A stretch of 64,000 nt of DNA from an uncultured Alphaproteobacteria bacterium (lineage in GTDB: Bacteria > Pseudomonadota > Alphaproteobacteria > Rhodobacterales > Rhodobacteraceae), in NCBI GenBank assembly GCA_902530595.1, contig CACAAX010000006.1:1-64000 (forward strand). The letters are read 5' to 3'. Below the pieces are notes generated by a model, which was given only the letters and a program-made list of their open reading frames with translations, had not been told where the DNA came from and made no database searches. This document shows positions 20,866-31,724 of this stretch, piece after piece (position 1 is the stretch's first letter; each line of letters starts with the position of its first letter). The position numbers and the translations under genes were made by a program.

Positions 20866-21771
20866 TTATCTCTTTCTCATTCTAGGGTCGAGTGCATCTC
20901 TAAGTCCATCGCCGAGATAATTGATGCTTAACACTGTCAGTGATATTGCGAGGCCTGGCCAAAAAACTCTCTCTGGAAATTGTTGCAAGTAATCAACAGC
21001 ATCATTTAATAGGCGTCCCCACGTTGGAAAGTCAGGAGGAAATCCTAAGCCTAAAAAGGACAGTGCACTTTCCGTTATAATGCCATTAGCAATGCCGAGG
21101 GTAGCTGACACCATTATAGGTGATAAGACGTTTGGCATTATATGCCTTAAAATAATCAAAGTATCTGAAGTACCACTTGCTTTTGCGGCAAGGACAAATT
21201 CCCTTTCTTTAAGTGCTAGAACATCAGCACGCACAATTCTGGCGGTAGGCATCCAGCTAGTGATTCCAATAGAAACAACAATCAATACAAACATGCCCCT
21301 TTCTGGTCCATATGCCTCGCTGAGAGGTTCTCTGAATAAAAGCATCATTACCAGAAGTAATGGAAGTAGAGGTAAAGACAGAAATAAATCCGTAAATCTC
21401 ATAAGAACTCCGTCTAGTCTTTTATAAAAACCAGCGGTTACCCCTATAAAACTACCAAAAAATAATGACAATGCCATTGCTGCTAATCCAACCGCAATCG
21501 ATGTACGTCCTCCTGCCATCATCCTTGCCAAGGTATCTCTACCTAACTGGTCGGTTCCAAAGGGATGCAATAAACTTGGACCTTGGTTCCGAGATCGAAT
21601 ATCAATTTGATTTGCATCAAACGGCCATATAAATGGTCCTACCATTACTAGTAAAACAATAGAAAAGAAAATTATTGCACCCAAAAGAGCGCCTTTATGG
21701 CTCTTGAACTGATCCCAAACATCTTTAATCTTGCTACGTGGCTTTGCAGTAATATTGAGATTATCAGTCAT
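20866..21771 (-). CDS. Dipeptide/oligopeptide ABC transporter permease (DppC-like)
   Basis: HPFGTDQLGRDTLARMMAGGRTSIAVGL, EAA loop EFVLAAKASGTSDTLIILRHIMPN; start at MTDNLN inferred. Confidence 0.93.
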   Translation of the reverse strand: MTDNLNITAKPRSKIKDVWDQFKSHKGALLGAIIFFSIVLLVMVGPFIWPFDANQIDIRSRNQGPSLLHPFGTDQLGRDTLARMMAGGRTSIAVGLAAMALSLFFGSFIGVTAGFYKRLDGVLMRFTDLFLSLPLLPLLLVMMLLFREPLSEAYGPERGMFVLIVVSIGITSWMPTARIVRADVLALKEREFVLAAKASGTSDTLIILRHIMPNVLSPIMVSATLGIANGIITESALSFLGLGFPPDFPTWGRLLNDAVDYLQQFPERVFWPGLAISLTVLSINYLGDGLRDALDPRMRKR

Positions 21772-22771
21772 AGCGTATCCTTGGATCAAGTATTCCATAA
21801 ATTATGTCGGCTAATAAGTTAAATAGTACTATCAATACAGCAAACATAAATGTAATCGTTTGTACAGTTGGTAGGTCGTTAGCATAAATTGCTCCAATTA
21901 ATTGCTGACCGATCCCATTTACCTTAAATACCTGCTCCGTAATTATTGCGCCCCCAAAGATTGCGGGAACATTTAAAGCGATCACTGTAATTACAGGGAT
22001 CATTGAATTTCTCAATACATGGATCATAACAACAGTCCACTCACTTAAACCCTTTGCTCTCGCAGTTCTGACATAGTCTTGATTTAAATTATCGAGCATT
22101 GTCGCGCGCATAAATCTATTTATCATTGCCGTTGTTTGGAGTGCCAGCACCATCACAGGCATGACCATTTGTTTCAATTGGATCTTGAAGGTCTCCCAAT
22201 CGACTACTGTGTGTGTGGTATCATAAATTGACGGCAACCATCCTAATTGCACTGAAAAAATTACGATCACAAATACTCCAGTGAAAAATGGTGGAACTGA
22301 GTACCCTATCATAGTGACAAAAGTACCAACCTGATCAAAAACTGAGTATTGCTTATAGGCAGAATAAATACCGATCGGAATAGCTATCAAAATACCTACT
22401 ACGTAAGACATACCTACAACCCAAAGCGTTTGGGGCATTCTTTGAACAATTATATCCATTACGGGACTTCTTGTTTGCCAGCTTATCACGCGTAATTTGC
22501 CCTCAGAGAAACTTGTGTTAAACATATAATCGATAAAGACTTGTGGCTCTATCCAGAAGAGCTGTATTAACCATTTCAAAAACTGGACATATAAAGGTTG
22601 TCCTAAACCAAGGGCCTCCCTCATTTTTTGTTTGACTTCTGGAGGAACTGTCAATGGTACTTGAGCCATTGGGTCGTTTGGCGCAAGATTTAATAAAAGA
22701 AAAATGACCAAGCTAATAAAAATTAGAGTAGGTATTGAAATCAATAAGCGTCGAGCGATGTAGGTAAGCAT
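21764..22771 (-). CDS. Dipeptide/oligopeptide ABC transporter permease (DppB-like)
   Basis: MLTYIARRLLISIPTLIFISLVIFLL; EAA loop DYVRTARAKGLSEWTVVMIHVLRNSMIPVIT. Confidence 0.93.
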   Translation of the reverse strand: MLTYIARRLLISIPTLIFISLVIFLLLNLAPNDPMAQVPLTVPPEVKQKMREALGLGQPLYVQFLKWLIQLFWIEPQVFIDYMFNTSFSEGKLRVISWQTRSPVMDIIVQRMPQTLWVVGMSYVVGILIAIPIGIYSAYKQYSVFDQVGTFVTMIGYSVPPFFTGVFVIVIFSVQLGWLPSIYDTTHTVVDWETFKIQLKQMVMPVMVLALQTTAMINRFMRATMLDNLNQDYVRTARAKGLSEWTVVMIHVLRNSMIPVITVIALNVPAIFGGAIITEQVFKVNGIGQQLIGAIYANDLPTVQTITFMFAVLIVLFNLLADIIYGILDPRIRYD

Positions 22772-22831
22772 CTAAAAGGCTATAAAAAATTAAAAGAAGG
22801 CGCAACTAGTTAAAGTTGCGCCTTTCATAGA

Positions 22832-24529
22832 TTATTTAATACGATACCAGTCGGCAACATTCCAGAGCTCTGAGTCCCATGTGTTCAACACAACTCCACC
22901 AAGAGATTTGGCGTGAGCTGAAACTCTTCCTCTATGTACCAAAGGAACGATTGTGTAGCTATCTTTGGTAAGCATGTTGTTTAACTGAATACCAATTTCA
23001 CCACGCTTTTTCAGGTCACCGGTAGCTGACAGCTTATCTAAAAGCGCGTCATAAGCTGGGTCACAATATCTATTTATATTCGCACCCTGCCACTGGCTTT
23101 CTGGCTTAGGTTCATTACCACATCTGTAAGCTGATAAATAAGCCTGTGGATCGGTACCATCGAATGTATTTGCATACATTTCTACGTCAGCATAGAACTT
23201 CTGGTATGTGTCAGGAGATCCTGGGTCTCCACCAAAGAAAACAGAAGCGTTAAGATTTCTTAATTCTGTTTCAACACCTATTTGCTGCCACCACTCTTTA
23301 ATTAGAGCTTGGAAGTCTTGTCTAACAGCATTAGTAGATGTTTGATATAGAATAGATAATTTCACGCCATCTTTGGCTCTTATACCGTCAGATCCTTTTT
23401 TCCATCCTGCTTTCTCTAACAACGCATTTGCTCCAGCAATGTCTTGCTTAAGGCAATGCGTGTTTTTAGCGGCATAAAGGTCAGGTGCTGGAACTAGGTC
23501 ACAAGTTACATCGCCCGCTTTCCCATAACCAATTTCTACAAGCAAAGGTCTATCTATAGCCATAGATAAAGCTTTTCTTACGTTTATATCCGTTAGGAAA
23601 GGATGAGGTGCTTTTCGGGTTGACCTTGTATCGGCGTCAAGAGAGGGTGACGGATCTGTCATATTCATTTCCAATCTTTCCACCAAAGGTCCAAAACCAG
23701 CAATAGCAACACCTTTACCGGCTTTTTCCATATTTGCAATAACTTCAGGTGCTAGTTGCAGATTCCATGCATAATCGAATTCACCTGTTTCAAGCACTGA
23801 TCTACCTGCTGCTGTTGCGTCTCCGCCGCCTTTAAAAGTAACAGTTGCAAAAGCCGGTTTGCTTGGATCTCTGTAGTTATCATTAGCTTTCATTTGAATA
23901 ACGTCATTAGGCTTGAATTCTGTCACAACAAAAGGTCCTGTTCCAATTGGTCCAAAGTTTTCTGCGGTACAGTTTGGAGCTTTAGCTCCCATGCAGTTTG
24001 CAAATTGCTTTTTCTGTAGAATTGGCGTTTGACCACCCACGAATGGACCGTAAGGATTTGGCTTTGATGCTGAGAAGCTAACCACAATGGTTCTATCGTC
24101 AGGCGTTGCGATATCAGTTACACCATCAAATTTCTCTAGCTGTGCACATCCACCATCTGGATCCATGCAATACTCACCAGTGAATTTTACGTCAGCTGAT
24201 GTTACCGCTGATCCATCTGACCATTTAAGCCCACTTTTCAGTTTCCACGTGATTGACTTAAGATCAGCACTCACACCACCGTTCGCAACAGTAGGTATTT
24301 CTTCTGCTAAGAATGGCACAAGTGCTCCTGTTTCGTTATATCTAGCCAATGGCTCAATAATCATTGAAGATGATTCGATGTCTTTAGTACCACCTGATAG
24401 ATATGGATTTAATATGGAAGGAGCTTGCCAATAGATAATGCTGACATTTCCATCAGAACCCCTTCCTGCGAAACTAGCTGTTGCTATAAGAGCCGCTGCT
24501 AACCCCACAAATAAAGATTTTATACGCAT
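22832..24529 (-). CDS. ABC transporter solute-binding protein, family 5 (peptide)
   Basis: Signal peptide; SBP_bac_5 motifs (LAEEIPT..., LKSGLKWSDGSAVTSADVKFT, LTDINVRKALSMAIDR). Confidence 0.93.
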   Translation of the reverse strand: MRIKSLFVGLAAALIATASFAGRGSDGNVSIIYWQAPSILNPYLSGGTKDIESSSMIIEPLARYNETGALVPFLAEEIPTVANGGVSADLKSITWKLKSGLKWSDGSAVTSADVKFTGEYCMDPDGGCAQLEKFDGVTDIATPDDRTIVVSFSASKPNPYGPFVGGQTPILQKKQFANCMGAKAPNCTAENFGPIGTGPFVVTEFKPNDVIQMKANDNYRDPSKPAFATVTFKGGGDATAAGRSVLETGEFDYAWNLQLAPEVIANMEKAGKGVAIAGFGPLVERLEMNMTDPSPSLDADTRSTRKAPHPFLTDINVRKALSMAIDRPLLVEIGYGKAGDVTCDLVPAPDLYAAKNTHCLKQDIAGANALLEKAGWKKGSDGIRAKDGVKLSILYQTSTNAVRQDFQALIKEWWQQIGVETELRNLNASVFFGGDPGSPDTYQKFYADVEMYANTFDGTDPQAYLSAYRCGNEPKPESQWQGANINRYCDPAYDALLDKLSATGDLKKRGEIGIQLNNMLTKDSYTIVPLVHRGRVSAHAKSLGGVVLNTWDSELWNVADWYRIK

Positions 24530-24702
24530 ATAATTTCTCCCAAGTTAAAGGTCCAAAATCAGCTTAAAACTCAGGAAACTGATTCCAAGACCCGTTATAA
24601 GCAGTGATTGAGTATGCAATATCGTTTTGTCATTGTAAATGATGTAATTCAAGTTGTAAGATGGTTAACTAACTTTATTTTTAATTGGAGCCGACATTAA
24701 TA

Positions 24703-26532
24703 ATGCTAGATGAAAAAGAACCCCTTGCGTCCTTTGAAAATTTACGTGTCGAGTTTGATACAAAAGATGGAACAGTTGTTGCTGTCGAAGACATCTCTTT
24801 CGAGATAAAACCAAAGCAAACCGTTTGTTTAGTTGGTGAATCTGGTTCCGGAAAATCTGTTTCATCTCTTTCAATGATGAGGCTTGTAGAATTTGGTGGT
24901 GGTAGTTTGGCAGGTGGAAAGCTAATTTTCAATAGGGGCGATAAAGGGAAAATTGATGTTGCTGTCTCCAACCAATCTCAAATGAGGAAAATTAGAGGAA
25001 ATGAAATTGGTATGATATTTCAAGAACCAATGACCGCATTAAATCCTGTTTTCACAGTCGAAAGACAATTAACTGAGGGCCTTATGGTTCATAAAGGCTT
25101 TTCAAAGAAGGAAGCGAAGAAAAGAGCTTTAGAACTGATGACAATGGCAAAGATTCCTGAACCTGAGAGACGGTTGAAACAATTCCCACATGAACTTTCT
25201 GGCGGCATGAGACAGAGGGTTGTAATAGCAATTGCTCTAGCGTGTCAGCCTAGGCTGTTAATCGCGGATGAGCCAACAACAGCATTAGATGTGACCATTC
25301 AGGCAGAAATACTCGCTTTAATAAATAGATTGAAAGAAGAAACTGGTACGGCGGTAATGTTTATTACGCATGATATGGCGGTTGTAGCGCAAATGGCGGA
25401 TCGTGTTGTTGTAATGTATCAAGGCAAGAAAGTCGAGGAGGGAACAGTGCATGAGATTTTCAATAATCCTCAGCATGAGTACACGAAGTCCCTATTATCA
25501 GCGGTTCCAAAACTTGGAGAGATGGCAAGTAAGAAATATCCTGAACCCATGCGGTTAGTAGGAGAGAAAGAGACAAAGGCCCTAAAACCTATTGTAGGAA
25601 CGAATGAGCCCCTACTTGAAGTGAATAATTTGGTAACCCGCTACCCGGTTAAAGGGGGTGTATTCAGACGAACGGTGGCATGCGTGCATGCTGTTGAAGA
25701 TGTATCCTTCACCATTATGAAAGGAAAGACGCTATCGCTTGTGGGGGAGTCAGGGTGTGGTAAGTCAACGGTGGGACGTTCACTCATTCGATTGGTAGAG
25801 CCCAGATCAGGGAATGTGAATCTAGATGGTCAGAATATACTATCACTTAATCCAAGGGATATGCGGGAAGCCCGTAGCAATATCCAGATGGTTTTTCAAG
25901 ATCCTTTTGCCTCATTAAACCCGCAAATGATGTTAATAGACCAAGTAGCAGAACCGTTGCGTAATTACGGAACGGTGAATCGTGAAGTATTGCAGGAGAA
26001 GATTGGGGATCTCTTTGATCGTGTAAAGTTACCCCGTAGTTTTATGCAACGCTATCCGCATGAGCTTTCGGGTGGTCAGCGTCAGCGGATAGCAATTGCA
26101 CGTGCGCTAGCGCTTAACCCTAAATTGATTATAGCTGACGAGGCGGTGAGTGCATTGGATGTATCGGTACAAGCGCAAGTATTAAATTTAATGATGGAAC
26201 TCCAGTTGGATTTGGGATTATCTTTTTTATTCATCAGCCACGATATGGCGGTTGTTGAGCGGGTAAGCCATGATGTTGGTGTTATGTATTTAGGACGCTT
26301 GGTAGAGATCGGTCCTAGACAAGCTATCTTCCGTAACCCGCAACATCCTTATACACAGGATTTATTAAAAGCGGTACCTATTGCGGATCCAGACAAAAGG
26401 AAGTCGGAAAGAGATCTAAACTTTAAACCGCTTCCATCACCTATTCATGATTTAAATTATAGGCCTGAACCATCCGTATATAGAAAAGTAGAAAAAAACC
26501 ATTATGTCTTAACAACAGATTGTGGGTATTAA
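24703..26532 (+). CDS. Fused dual-ATPase dipeptide/oligopeptide ABC transporter ATP-binding protein
   Basis: Two full ABC domains (GESGSGKS/LSGGMRQRVVIA and GESGCGKS/LSGGQRQRIAIARAL). Confidence 0.94.
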   Translation: MLDEKEPLASFENLRVEFDTKDGTVVAVEDISFEIKPKQTVCLVGESGSGKSVSSLSMMRLVEFGGGSLAGGKLIFNRGDKGKIDVAVSNQSQMRKIRGNEIGMIFQEPMTALNPVFTVERQLTEGLMVHKGFSKKEAKKRALELMTMAKIPEPERRLKQFPHELSGGMRQRVVIAIALACQPRLLIADEPTTALDVTIQAEILALINRLKEETGTAVMFITHDMAVVAQMADRVVVMYQGKKVEEGTVHEIFNNPQHEYTKSLLSAVPKLGEMASKKYPEPMRLVGEKETKALKPIVGTNEPLLEVNNLVTRYPVKGGVFRRTVACVHAVEDVSFTIMKGKTLSLVGESGCGKSTVGRSLIRLVEPRSGNVNLDGQNILSLNPRDMREARSNIQMVFQDPFASLNPQMMLIDQVAEPLRNYGTVNREVLQEKIGDLFDRVKLPRSFMQRYPHELSGGQRQRIAIARALALNPKLIIADEAVSALDVSVQAQVLNLMMELQLDLGLSFLFISHDMAVVERVSHDVGVMYLGRLVEIGPRQAIFRNPQHPYTQDLLKAVPIADPDKRKSERDLNFKPLPSPIHDLNYRPEPSVYRKVEKNHYVLTTDCGY

Positions 26533-26535
26533 CAA

Positions 26536-27693
26536 ATGACTGAACTATCGGCTCTAGAAATTTTAGAAAAATTAGTTAGCTTTCCGACTGTGAGTGATAG
26601 AAGCAACCTAGAGCTCATAGATTGGGTAGAAAAATATCTTAATTCATTTCACATAAAGACGTACAGAAAATATAATGAAGACAAGGATAAGGCTTCACTT
26701 TTCGCGCATGTTGGTCCACAAAAAGAAGGAGGTGTAGTTTTATCTGGCCATACGGACGTAGTTCCGGTTGAAGGCCAAGATTGGATCACTGATCCTTGGG
26801 TGCTCACAGAAAATGATAATAAACTTTATGGTCGTGGTTCCTGCGACATGAAGGGATTTGACGCATTGGCTATCTGGGCAATGATTGAAGCCAACAAGAG
26901 TGAACTGAAAAGACCTCTCCAAATAGCACTCAGCTATGATGAGGAAGTTGGCTGTATTGGCGCGCCTCCGATGATAGACGAAATGATAAACAAATTGCCA
27001 AAAGCCAGTATGGTAATTGTTGGAGAACCATCCACTATGCTCGCAGTAACGGGACATAAGGGTGCTTTAGGTTTTACGACACATTTAGTTGGGAAAGAGG
27101 TTCATTCATCAATATTAGATAGAGGTGTTAGCGCAATAATGAATGGAGCAAAGTTGATAGATTGGGCTAATGAGCAGAATATAAGGAATAAAAAAACTGA
27201 GCAGACAGATACTGCAAAGTTATTTGACCCTCCCTATACCACTTTACATGTAGGTGTTATAAAAGGAGGAACAGCACATAATATAACCGCAAAAGATTGT
27301 CATTTTGAAATGGATATAAGAGTTGTCTCGGACCAAAAAGTTGATTTTTGGATTGAAAAATATAACGAAAAAGTAAAAGAGATAGAAACTGAAATGAAAG
27401 CCATCTCAGAAGATGCAAAAATAATTGTCTCAAATAGATCTGCAGTGCCAGGGTTAAGACCGGAAGCTAATGGTGAAGCTGAAACTTTTGTCAGACAAAT
27501 CACTGGGGATAATGGAAACCATTTTGTTTCTTATGGCACCGAGGCTGGTCAATTTCAAGAAAGAGGGTATTCCGCTGTCATATGTGGGCCAGGTGATATT
27601 TCCGTAGCCCATCAACCTAACGAATACATTGAGAAATCTCAGTTTGAACTTGGCCTAAGCTTTATGAAAAATATGATCAAAAAGCTTTCTTGA
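26536..27693 (+). CDS. argE: Acetylornithine deacetylase (ArgE, M20 family)
   Basis: SGHTDVVPVEGQDW, LYGRGSCDMKGFDA, SYDEEVGCIGAP, GEPSTMLAVTGHKG. Confidence 0.87.
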   Translation: MTELSALEILEKLVSFPTVSDRSNLELIDWVEKYLNSFHIKTYRKYNEDKDKASLFAHVGPQKEGGVVLSGHTDVVPVEGQDWITDPWVLTENDNKLYGRGSCDMKGFDALAIWAMIEANKSELKRPLQIALSYDEEVGCIGAPPMIDEMINKLPKASMVIVGEPSTMLAVTGHKGALGFTTHLVGKEVHSSILDRGVSAIMNGAKLIDWANEQNIRNKKTEQTDTAKLFDPPYTTLHVGVIKGGTAHNITAKDCHFEMDIRVVSDQKVDFWIEKYNEKVKEIETEMKAISEDAKIIVSNRSAVPGLRPEANGEAETFVRQITGDNGNHFVSYGTEAGQFQERGYSAVICGPGDISVAHQPNEYIEKSQFELGLSFMKNMIKKLS

Positions 27694-27790
27694 AAATAAG
27701 AAAAATTCAGTGTTTTAATTCCAGTTTTTATTGACAGAATTGGGCTAAGTAAAATACGATTTAGTTGTAGAAATTTAGAGGAAATACAAA

Positions 27791-28474
27791 ATGCACATAG
27801 AACCTGGAGTAGTAAACGGAGCAAAAATTGGACTTAGTTATTTAACCGGCGCAGCAGCGATAGCATTAGGATTAAAATTGCTTATTCAGCGAATGTTTAA
27901 CAGCACATCTGTTTTGGTAACAGCTGTCAGATGTCTGATAACAACTATTTTTGTTTTTTCCTTTTTTGAGGTTCTCCCACAGTATCCACTCGGTGTATCA
28001 GAGGTCCATTTTATATTTGGTGCAACTTTGTTCTTATTTTTTGGTGCAGGAGCAACAGCTTTTGGTTTGATTGCAGGTTTATCTATGCAGGGAATTTTGT
28101 TAGCTCCATCAGATTTACCGCAGCTCTACATAAACATATCAACTCTACTATTTCCTTTATTTGCGGTTTCGTATATTTCAACGAAGATAATACCGGCCAA
28201 CATTTCGTATACTGATTTGAAGTATAGGCAAGCTATATCATTAACAGCAATATATCAGGGTGGAATAATTCTTTGGGTAGCGTTTTGGTGTTTCTATGGC
28301 CATGGATTTAATCAAGAAACATTTTACAATGTCGGTGTATTCTCCTTAGCATACTCTACGGTCATTGGAATAGAGTGTCTACTAGATGTTGGATTGCTAG
28401 CCACATTCAAAAGTTACAAAAAAAGATCTTTGCCATCTGTATTTAATCAGAGGTTGATTTCTGTAAAAGACTGA
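27791..28474 (+). CDS. CbiM-like energy-coupling-factor ABC transporter permease
   Basis: MHIEPGVVNGAKIGLSY N-terminus, FFEVLPQYPLGVSEVHFIFG, hydrophobic throughout. Confidence 0.72.
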   Translation: MHIEPGVVNGAKIGLSYLTGAAAIALGLKLLIQRMFNSTSVLVTAVRCLITTIFVFSFFEVLPQYPLGVSEVHFIFGATLFLFFGAGATAFGLIAGLSMQGILLAPSDLPQLYINISTLLFPLFAVSYISTKIIPANISYTDLKYRQAISLTAIYQGGIILWVAFWCFYGHGFNQETFYNVGVFSLAYSTVIGIECLLDVGLLATFKSYKKRSLPSVFNQRLISVKD

Positions 28475-28579
28475 TTATTTCTGTTACTCAGATAAGAAAT
28501 TTAAAGTCGAATTAATTTTCAGAACTGGGATACCTTCTGGGTCACTCATGCTAGCATTTAAAATGAAAGGTAAATCACC

Positions 28580-29815
28580 ATGGGTTCTATAAACTTTGAG
28601 AAGTTAGACAAGCTTGCAAAACTCTCAGTTAGTACTGGGGTTGCTCTGCAAAAAGGACAAAACTTATTAATTACCGCTCCATCAGAGGCACTACCGCTAG
28701 TGAGATTAATAGCAAAGCATGCTTACAAAGCGGGAGCAGGCTTAGTAACACCTTTTTTCTCTGATAGCGAAATAACGCTCGCAAGATATAAATATGCTTC
28801 CGATGAAAGTTTCGATATAGCTGCAGATTGGCTTTACAAGGGTATGGGCGAAGCTTTTGATAATAATACGGCTAGAATGGCAATTGCCGGTGATGACCCA
28901 ATGTTATTATCAGATATGGATCCGGAAAGAGTTGCGAGAGCAAATAAAGCTAACTCCAAAGCTTACAAACCAGCAAGAGAACGAATTACCCAGTTTGATA
29001 TTAACTGGAACATTATAGCTTGGCCGGGCCTATCTTGGGCAAAAAGAATGTTCCCTGATCTAACTGAAGATGATGCGCAAGCTCGATTAGCTGAGGCCAT
29101 TTTTATGGCTTCGCGTGTTAACGCCGAAGATCCCGTTGCATCATGGAAGACACATAATCAGACATTGAAAAAGAAAAGGGAATGGTTAAATCAAAAAGAT
29201 TTCAAAGAGATACATTTCAAGGGGCCTGAAACAGATTTGAAGGTAGGTTTGGCTGATGACCACGAGTGGATGGGCGGTGCTTCAATGGCTCAAAATGGTG
29301 TGATTTGTAATCCTAACATTCCTTCTGAAGAAGTGTTCACAACCCCACATGCGCTGAGAGTTGAGGGCTATGTATCTTCTACTAAGCCGTTATCGCATCA
29401 AGGAACGTTAATTGATAATATTCGAGTTGTTTTTGAAAAAGGTAGTATAACAGATGCAAAAGCTAGCAAAGGTGAAACCGTTTTGAAGAAGGTTTTAGAG
29501 TCTGATGAAGGAGCTCGAAGATTGGGAGAAGTAGCACTGGTACCTAATAGCTCACCAATCTCCAACTCTGGACTTTTGTTTTATAATACTCTTTTTGATG
29601 AAAATGCTGCGTGTCATATAGCTCTTGGCCAGTGTTACTCTAAGTGCTTTAAAGGAGAAACAAACCTTTCGACGTCAGAAATAAGGGAGCGCGGAGGCAA
29701 TTCAAGCATGATCCATATTGACTGGATGATTGGGTCAGGTGAGATTGACATTGATGGTTTTGGGAAAAATGGAGAAATAGTGCCTATATTTAGGAAAGGT
29801 GAGTGGGTTGATTAA
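28580..29815 (+). CDS. Aminopeptidase, M29 family
   Basis: LAKLSVSTGVALQKGQNLLI, GNIPSEEVFTTPH-like NPNIPSEEVFTTPHALRVEGYV, LGQCYSKCF, SMIHIDWMIGSGEIDIDG. Confidence 0.9.
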   Translation: MGSINFEKLDKLAKLSVSTGVALQKGQNLLITAPSEALPLVRLIAKHAYKAGAGLVTPFFSDSEITLARYKYASDESFDIAADWLYKGMGEAFDNNTARMAIAGDDPMLLSDMDPERVARANKANSKAYKPARERITQFDINWNIIAWPGLSWAKRMFPDLTEDDAQARLAEAIFMASRVNAEDPVASWKTHNQTLKKKREWLNQKDFKEIHFKGPETDLKVGLADDHEWMGGASMAQNGVICNPNIPSEEVFTTPHALRVEGYVSSTKPLSHQGTLIDNIRVVFEKGSITDAKASKGETVLKKVLESDEGARRLGEVALVPNSSPISNSGLLFYNTLFDENAACHIALGQCYSKCFKGETNLSTSEIRERGGNSSMIHIDWMIGSGEIDIDGFGKNGEIVPIFRKGEWVD

Positions 29816-29984
29816 AACAAATATACTAACATCAAAAGTGCTAGCCGAAGGCTTAAAAAAAACAGTAAAGCTTGAAGGAGTCGATGAAAAAAAAGAACCG
29901 TATGAAAAAACAAAAAAAATTACCAAAGGCGTAGTTGTAGCTTTGAGTTCAGAAGCAAAACAGAAAGTAATTAAGTCCCTCTAG
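29799..29984 (+). CDS. Possible small Lys-rich protein
   Basis: 61 aa ORF overlapping the end of the aminopeptidase gene by 17 bp; GTG (29799) or TTG (29808) start. Confidence 0.35.
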   Translation: MSGLIKTNILTSKVLAEGLKKTVKLEGVDEKKEPYEKTKKITKGVVVALSSEAKQKVIKSL

Positions 29985-29996
29985 GTTTTTTTTACA

Positions 29997-30431
29997 TCAA
30001 CCCATATCATAGAATTTTCTTAAAAGATCCAAAGCGGTAGATTTCAAATTATTTGGGTTTGACCAAAATTGGTCATCATTTATATCGATGAAACCTGGAA
30101 TGCCTTCAAGTGCTTCAGTATTTAAGTTCTTCAAACCCATAGACCAAGTCGAAAAGTTTCTTTCTTCAAAGCTTCCATCTTCCAGAACTGTTATCGTATG
30201 ATGTCTTGGGTCAGCAGAAATTCTATCCCAGGTAGATGAGATTGATTTTTTTGGCCCCTCAATGATTTGAAGGAAGTTGCCTCTTTTAAACTTTTTATTG
30301 AACCTATAAATAAGTAATCCTGTTATTTCATGAGCCTCGTTCCATTCTCTTGCCTTTTGTAATAATTCCTTAAGCTCACTGTTGCTTATTTCTGACTGAG
30401 AAAAGCTGTAATAGACAATATATTTCAACAT
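29997..30431 (-). CDS. BLUF-domain blue-light sensor protein
   Basis: BLUF features: VYYS (Tyr), WNEAHEITGLLIY (Asn), NFLQIIEGP (Gln), DPRHHTITVL, FSTWSMG. Confidence 0.87.
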   Translation of the reverse strand: MLKYIVYYSFSQSEISNSELKELLQKAREWNEAHEITGLLIYRFNKKFKRGNFLQIIEGPKKSISSTWDRISADPRHHTITVLEDGSFEERNFSTWSMGLKNLNTEALEGIPGFIDINDDQFWSNPNNLKSTALDLLRKFYDMG

Positions 30432-30521
30432 TGTATCATTTAATTATTATAGACCTTATACCGTTATGGTAGAGTAAAACTGGGAACAAACCAAATTAAG
30501 ATTACTAGGGAGAAAGCTCCG

Positions 30522-31724
30522 ATGAGAGAGGCCGTTATAGTATCAACAGCAAGAACACCTATCGGCAAGGCATACCGTGGGTCGTTTAATAACACAAATG
30601 CACAAACCTTAGCAGGGCATGCTATTTCAGAGGCAGTAAAACGAGCAAAAGTAGACCCTAATGATATTGATGATGTGATACTAGGGGCTGCAGCTCAACA
30701 AGGTACGCAGCAAGGAAACATTGCAAGGCAATCTTTACTTAGAGCTGGGCTTCCTACAAGTGTCGCTGGAATGTCAATAGACAGACAATGTGCATCGGGG
30801 ATGATGGCAATAGCTACTGCAGCCAAACAGATAATTGCTGATGGAATGAATATTACCGTGGGGGGTGGAGTTGAGTCTGTTTCGTTAGTCAGAAATGAAA
30901 ATTTTAGAATGGATAATGCTAGAGATCCTTGGCTTGAGAATGAAATGCCTGAGCTTTACATGACTATGATTGAAACAGCCGAAACAGTAGCAGATCGATA
31001 TGGGATCTCTCGTGAAAGACAAGATGAATACGCGTTACAGTCACAAATGCGAACAGCACGTGCCCAAAGAAATGGGTTTATGGATGATGAAATTGTGCCT
31101 CTTAAGTCGACAATGAAATATTACGATAAAGAAAATAAAACTGCGACTTATCATGAGGTGAATTTAATAAAAGATGAGGGGAACCGACCTGATACAAGTT
31201 TGGAGGGCTTAAGCGCGCTCAAACCGGTTTTTAAAGATGGCATTCACATAAGTAAGGGAAGTCACATCACTGCAGGAAATGCTTCTCAATTGTCAGACGG
31301 AGCATCTGCAAGCATTTTGATGGAGTCAAAAGAAGCTGAGCGGAGGGGGCTAAGCCCTCTGGGAGTTTATAGAGGTATGGCTGTTGCAGGTTGTGATCCT
31401 GATGAAATGGGAATAGGTCCGGTATATGCGGTACCTAAGCTTCTGAAAAATAATGGGTTAAAAATGGACGATATTCATCTCTGGGAGCTAAATGAAGCGT
31501 TCGCAAGCCAAGTGGTTTACTGCAGAGATAGGCTAGGAATTCCAAACGAAATTTTAAATGTAAATGGAGGAGGGATATCTATCGGCCATCCATTCGGAAT
31601 GTCAGGTGCTAGACTGGTAGGGCACGCATTAATTGAGGGGAAACGGCGAAATGCAAAGTTTGTTGTTTGCACCATGTGTGTTGGAGGAGGTATGGGGGCT
31701 GCTGGACTCTTCGAGGTTTTGTAA
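30522..31724 (+). CDS. Acetyl-CoA acetyltransferase / thiolase
   Basis: [12 protein letters not shown] active-site Cys, [36 protein letters not shown]. Confidence 0.94.
   Translation: MREAVIVSTARTPIGKAYRGSFNNTNAQTLAGHAISEAVKRAKVDPNDIDDVILGAAAQQGTQQGNIARQSLLRAGLPTSVAGMSIDRQCASGMMAIATAAKQIIADGMNITVGGGVESVSLVRNENFRMDNARDPWLENEMPELYMTMIETAETVADRYGISRERQDEYALQSQMRTARAQRNGFMDDEIVPLKSTMKYYDKENKTATYHEVNLIKDEGNRPDTSLEGLSALKPVFKDGIHISKGSHITAGNASQLSDGASASILMESKEAERRGLSPLGVYRGMAVAGCDPDEMGIGPVYAVPKLLKNNGLKMDDIHLWELNEAFASQVVYCRDRLGIPNEILNVNGGGISIGHPFGMSGARLVGHALIEGKRRNAKFVVCTMCVGGGMGAAGLFEVL

Noticed and set aside
21080-21427. 115-aa plus-strand ORF inside the DppC-like gene
   Set aside because: Antisense to a strongly supported permease CDS.
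24087-24434. 115-aa plus-strand ORF inside the solute-binding protein gene
   Set aside because: Antisense to a well-supported SBP family 5 CDS.
24665-24971. Minus-strand ORFs at the start of the fused ABC ATPase gene
   Set aside because: Antisense shadows overlapping Walker A coding sequence.
1-26532. Composite transposon or genomic island bounded by the ABC ATPase repeats
   Set aside because: The repeats are coding sequence of a paralogous transporter; no transposase or integrase seen between them. Kept only as a recombination/gene conversion observation.
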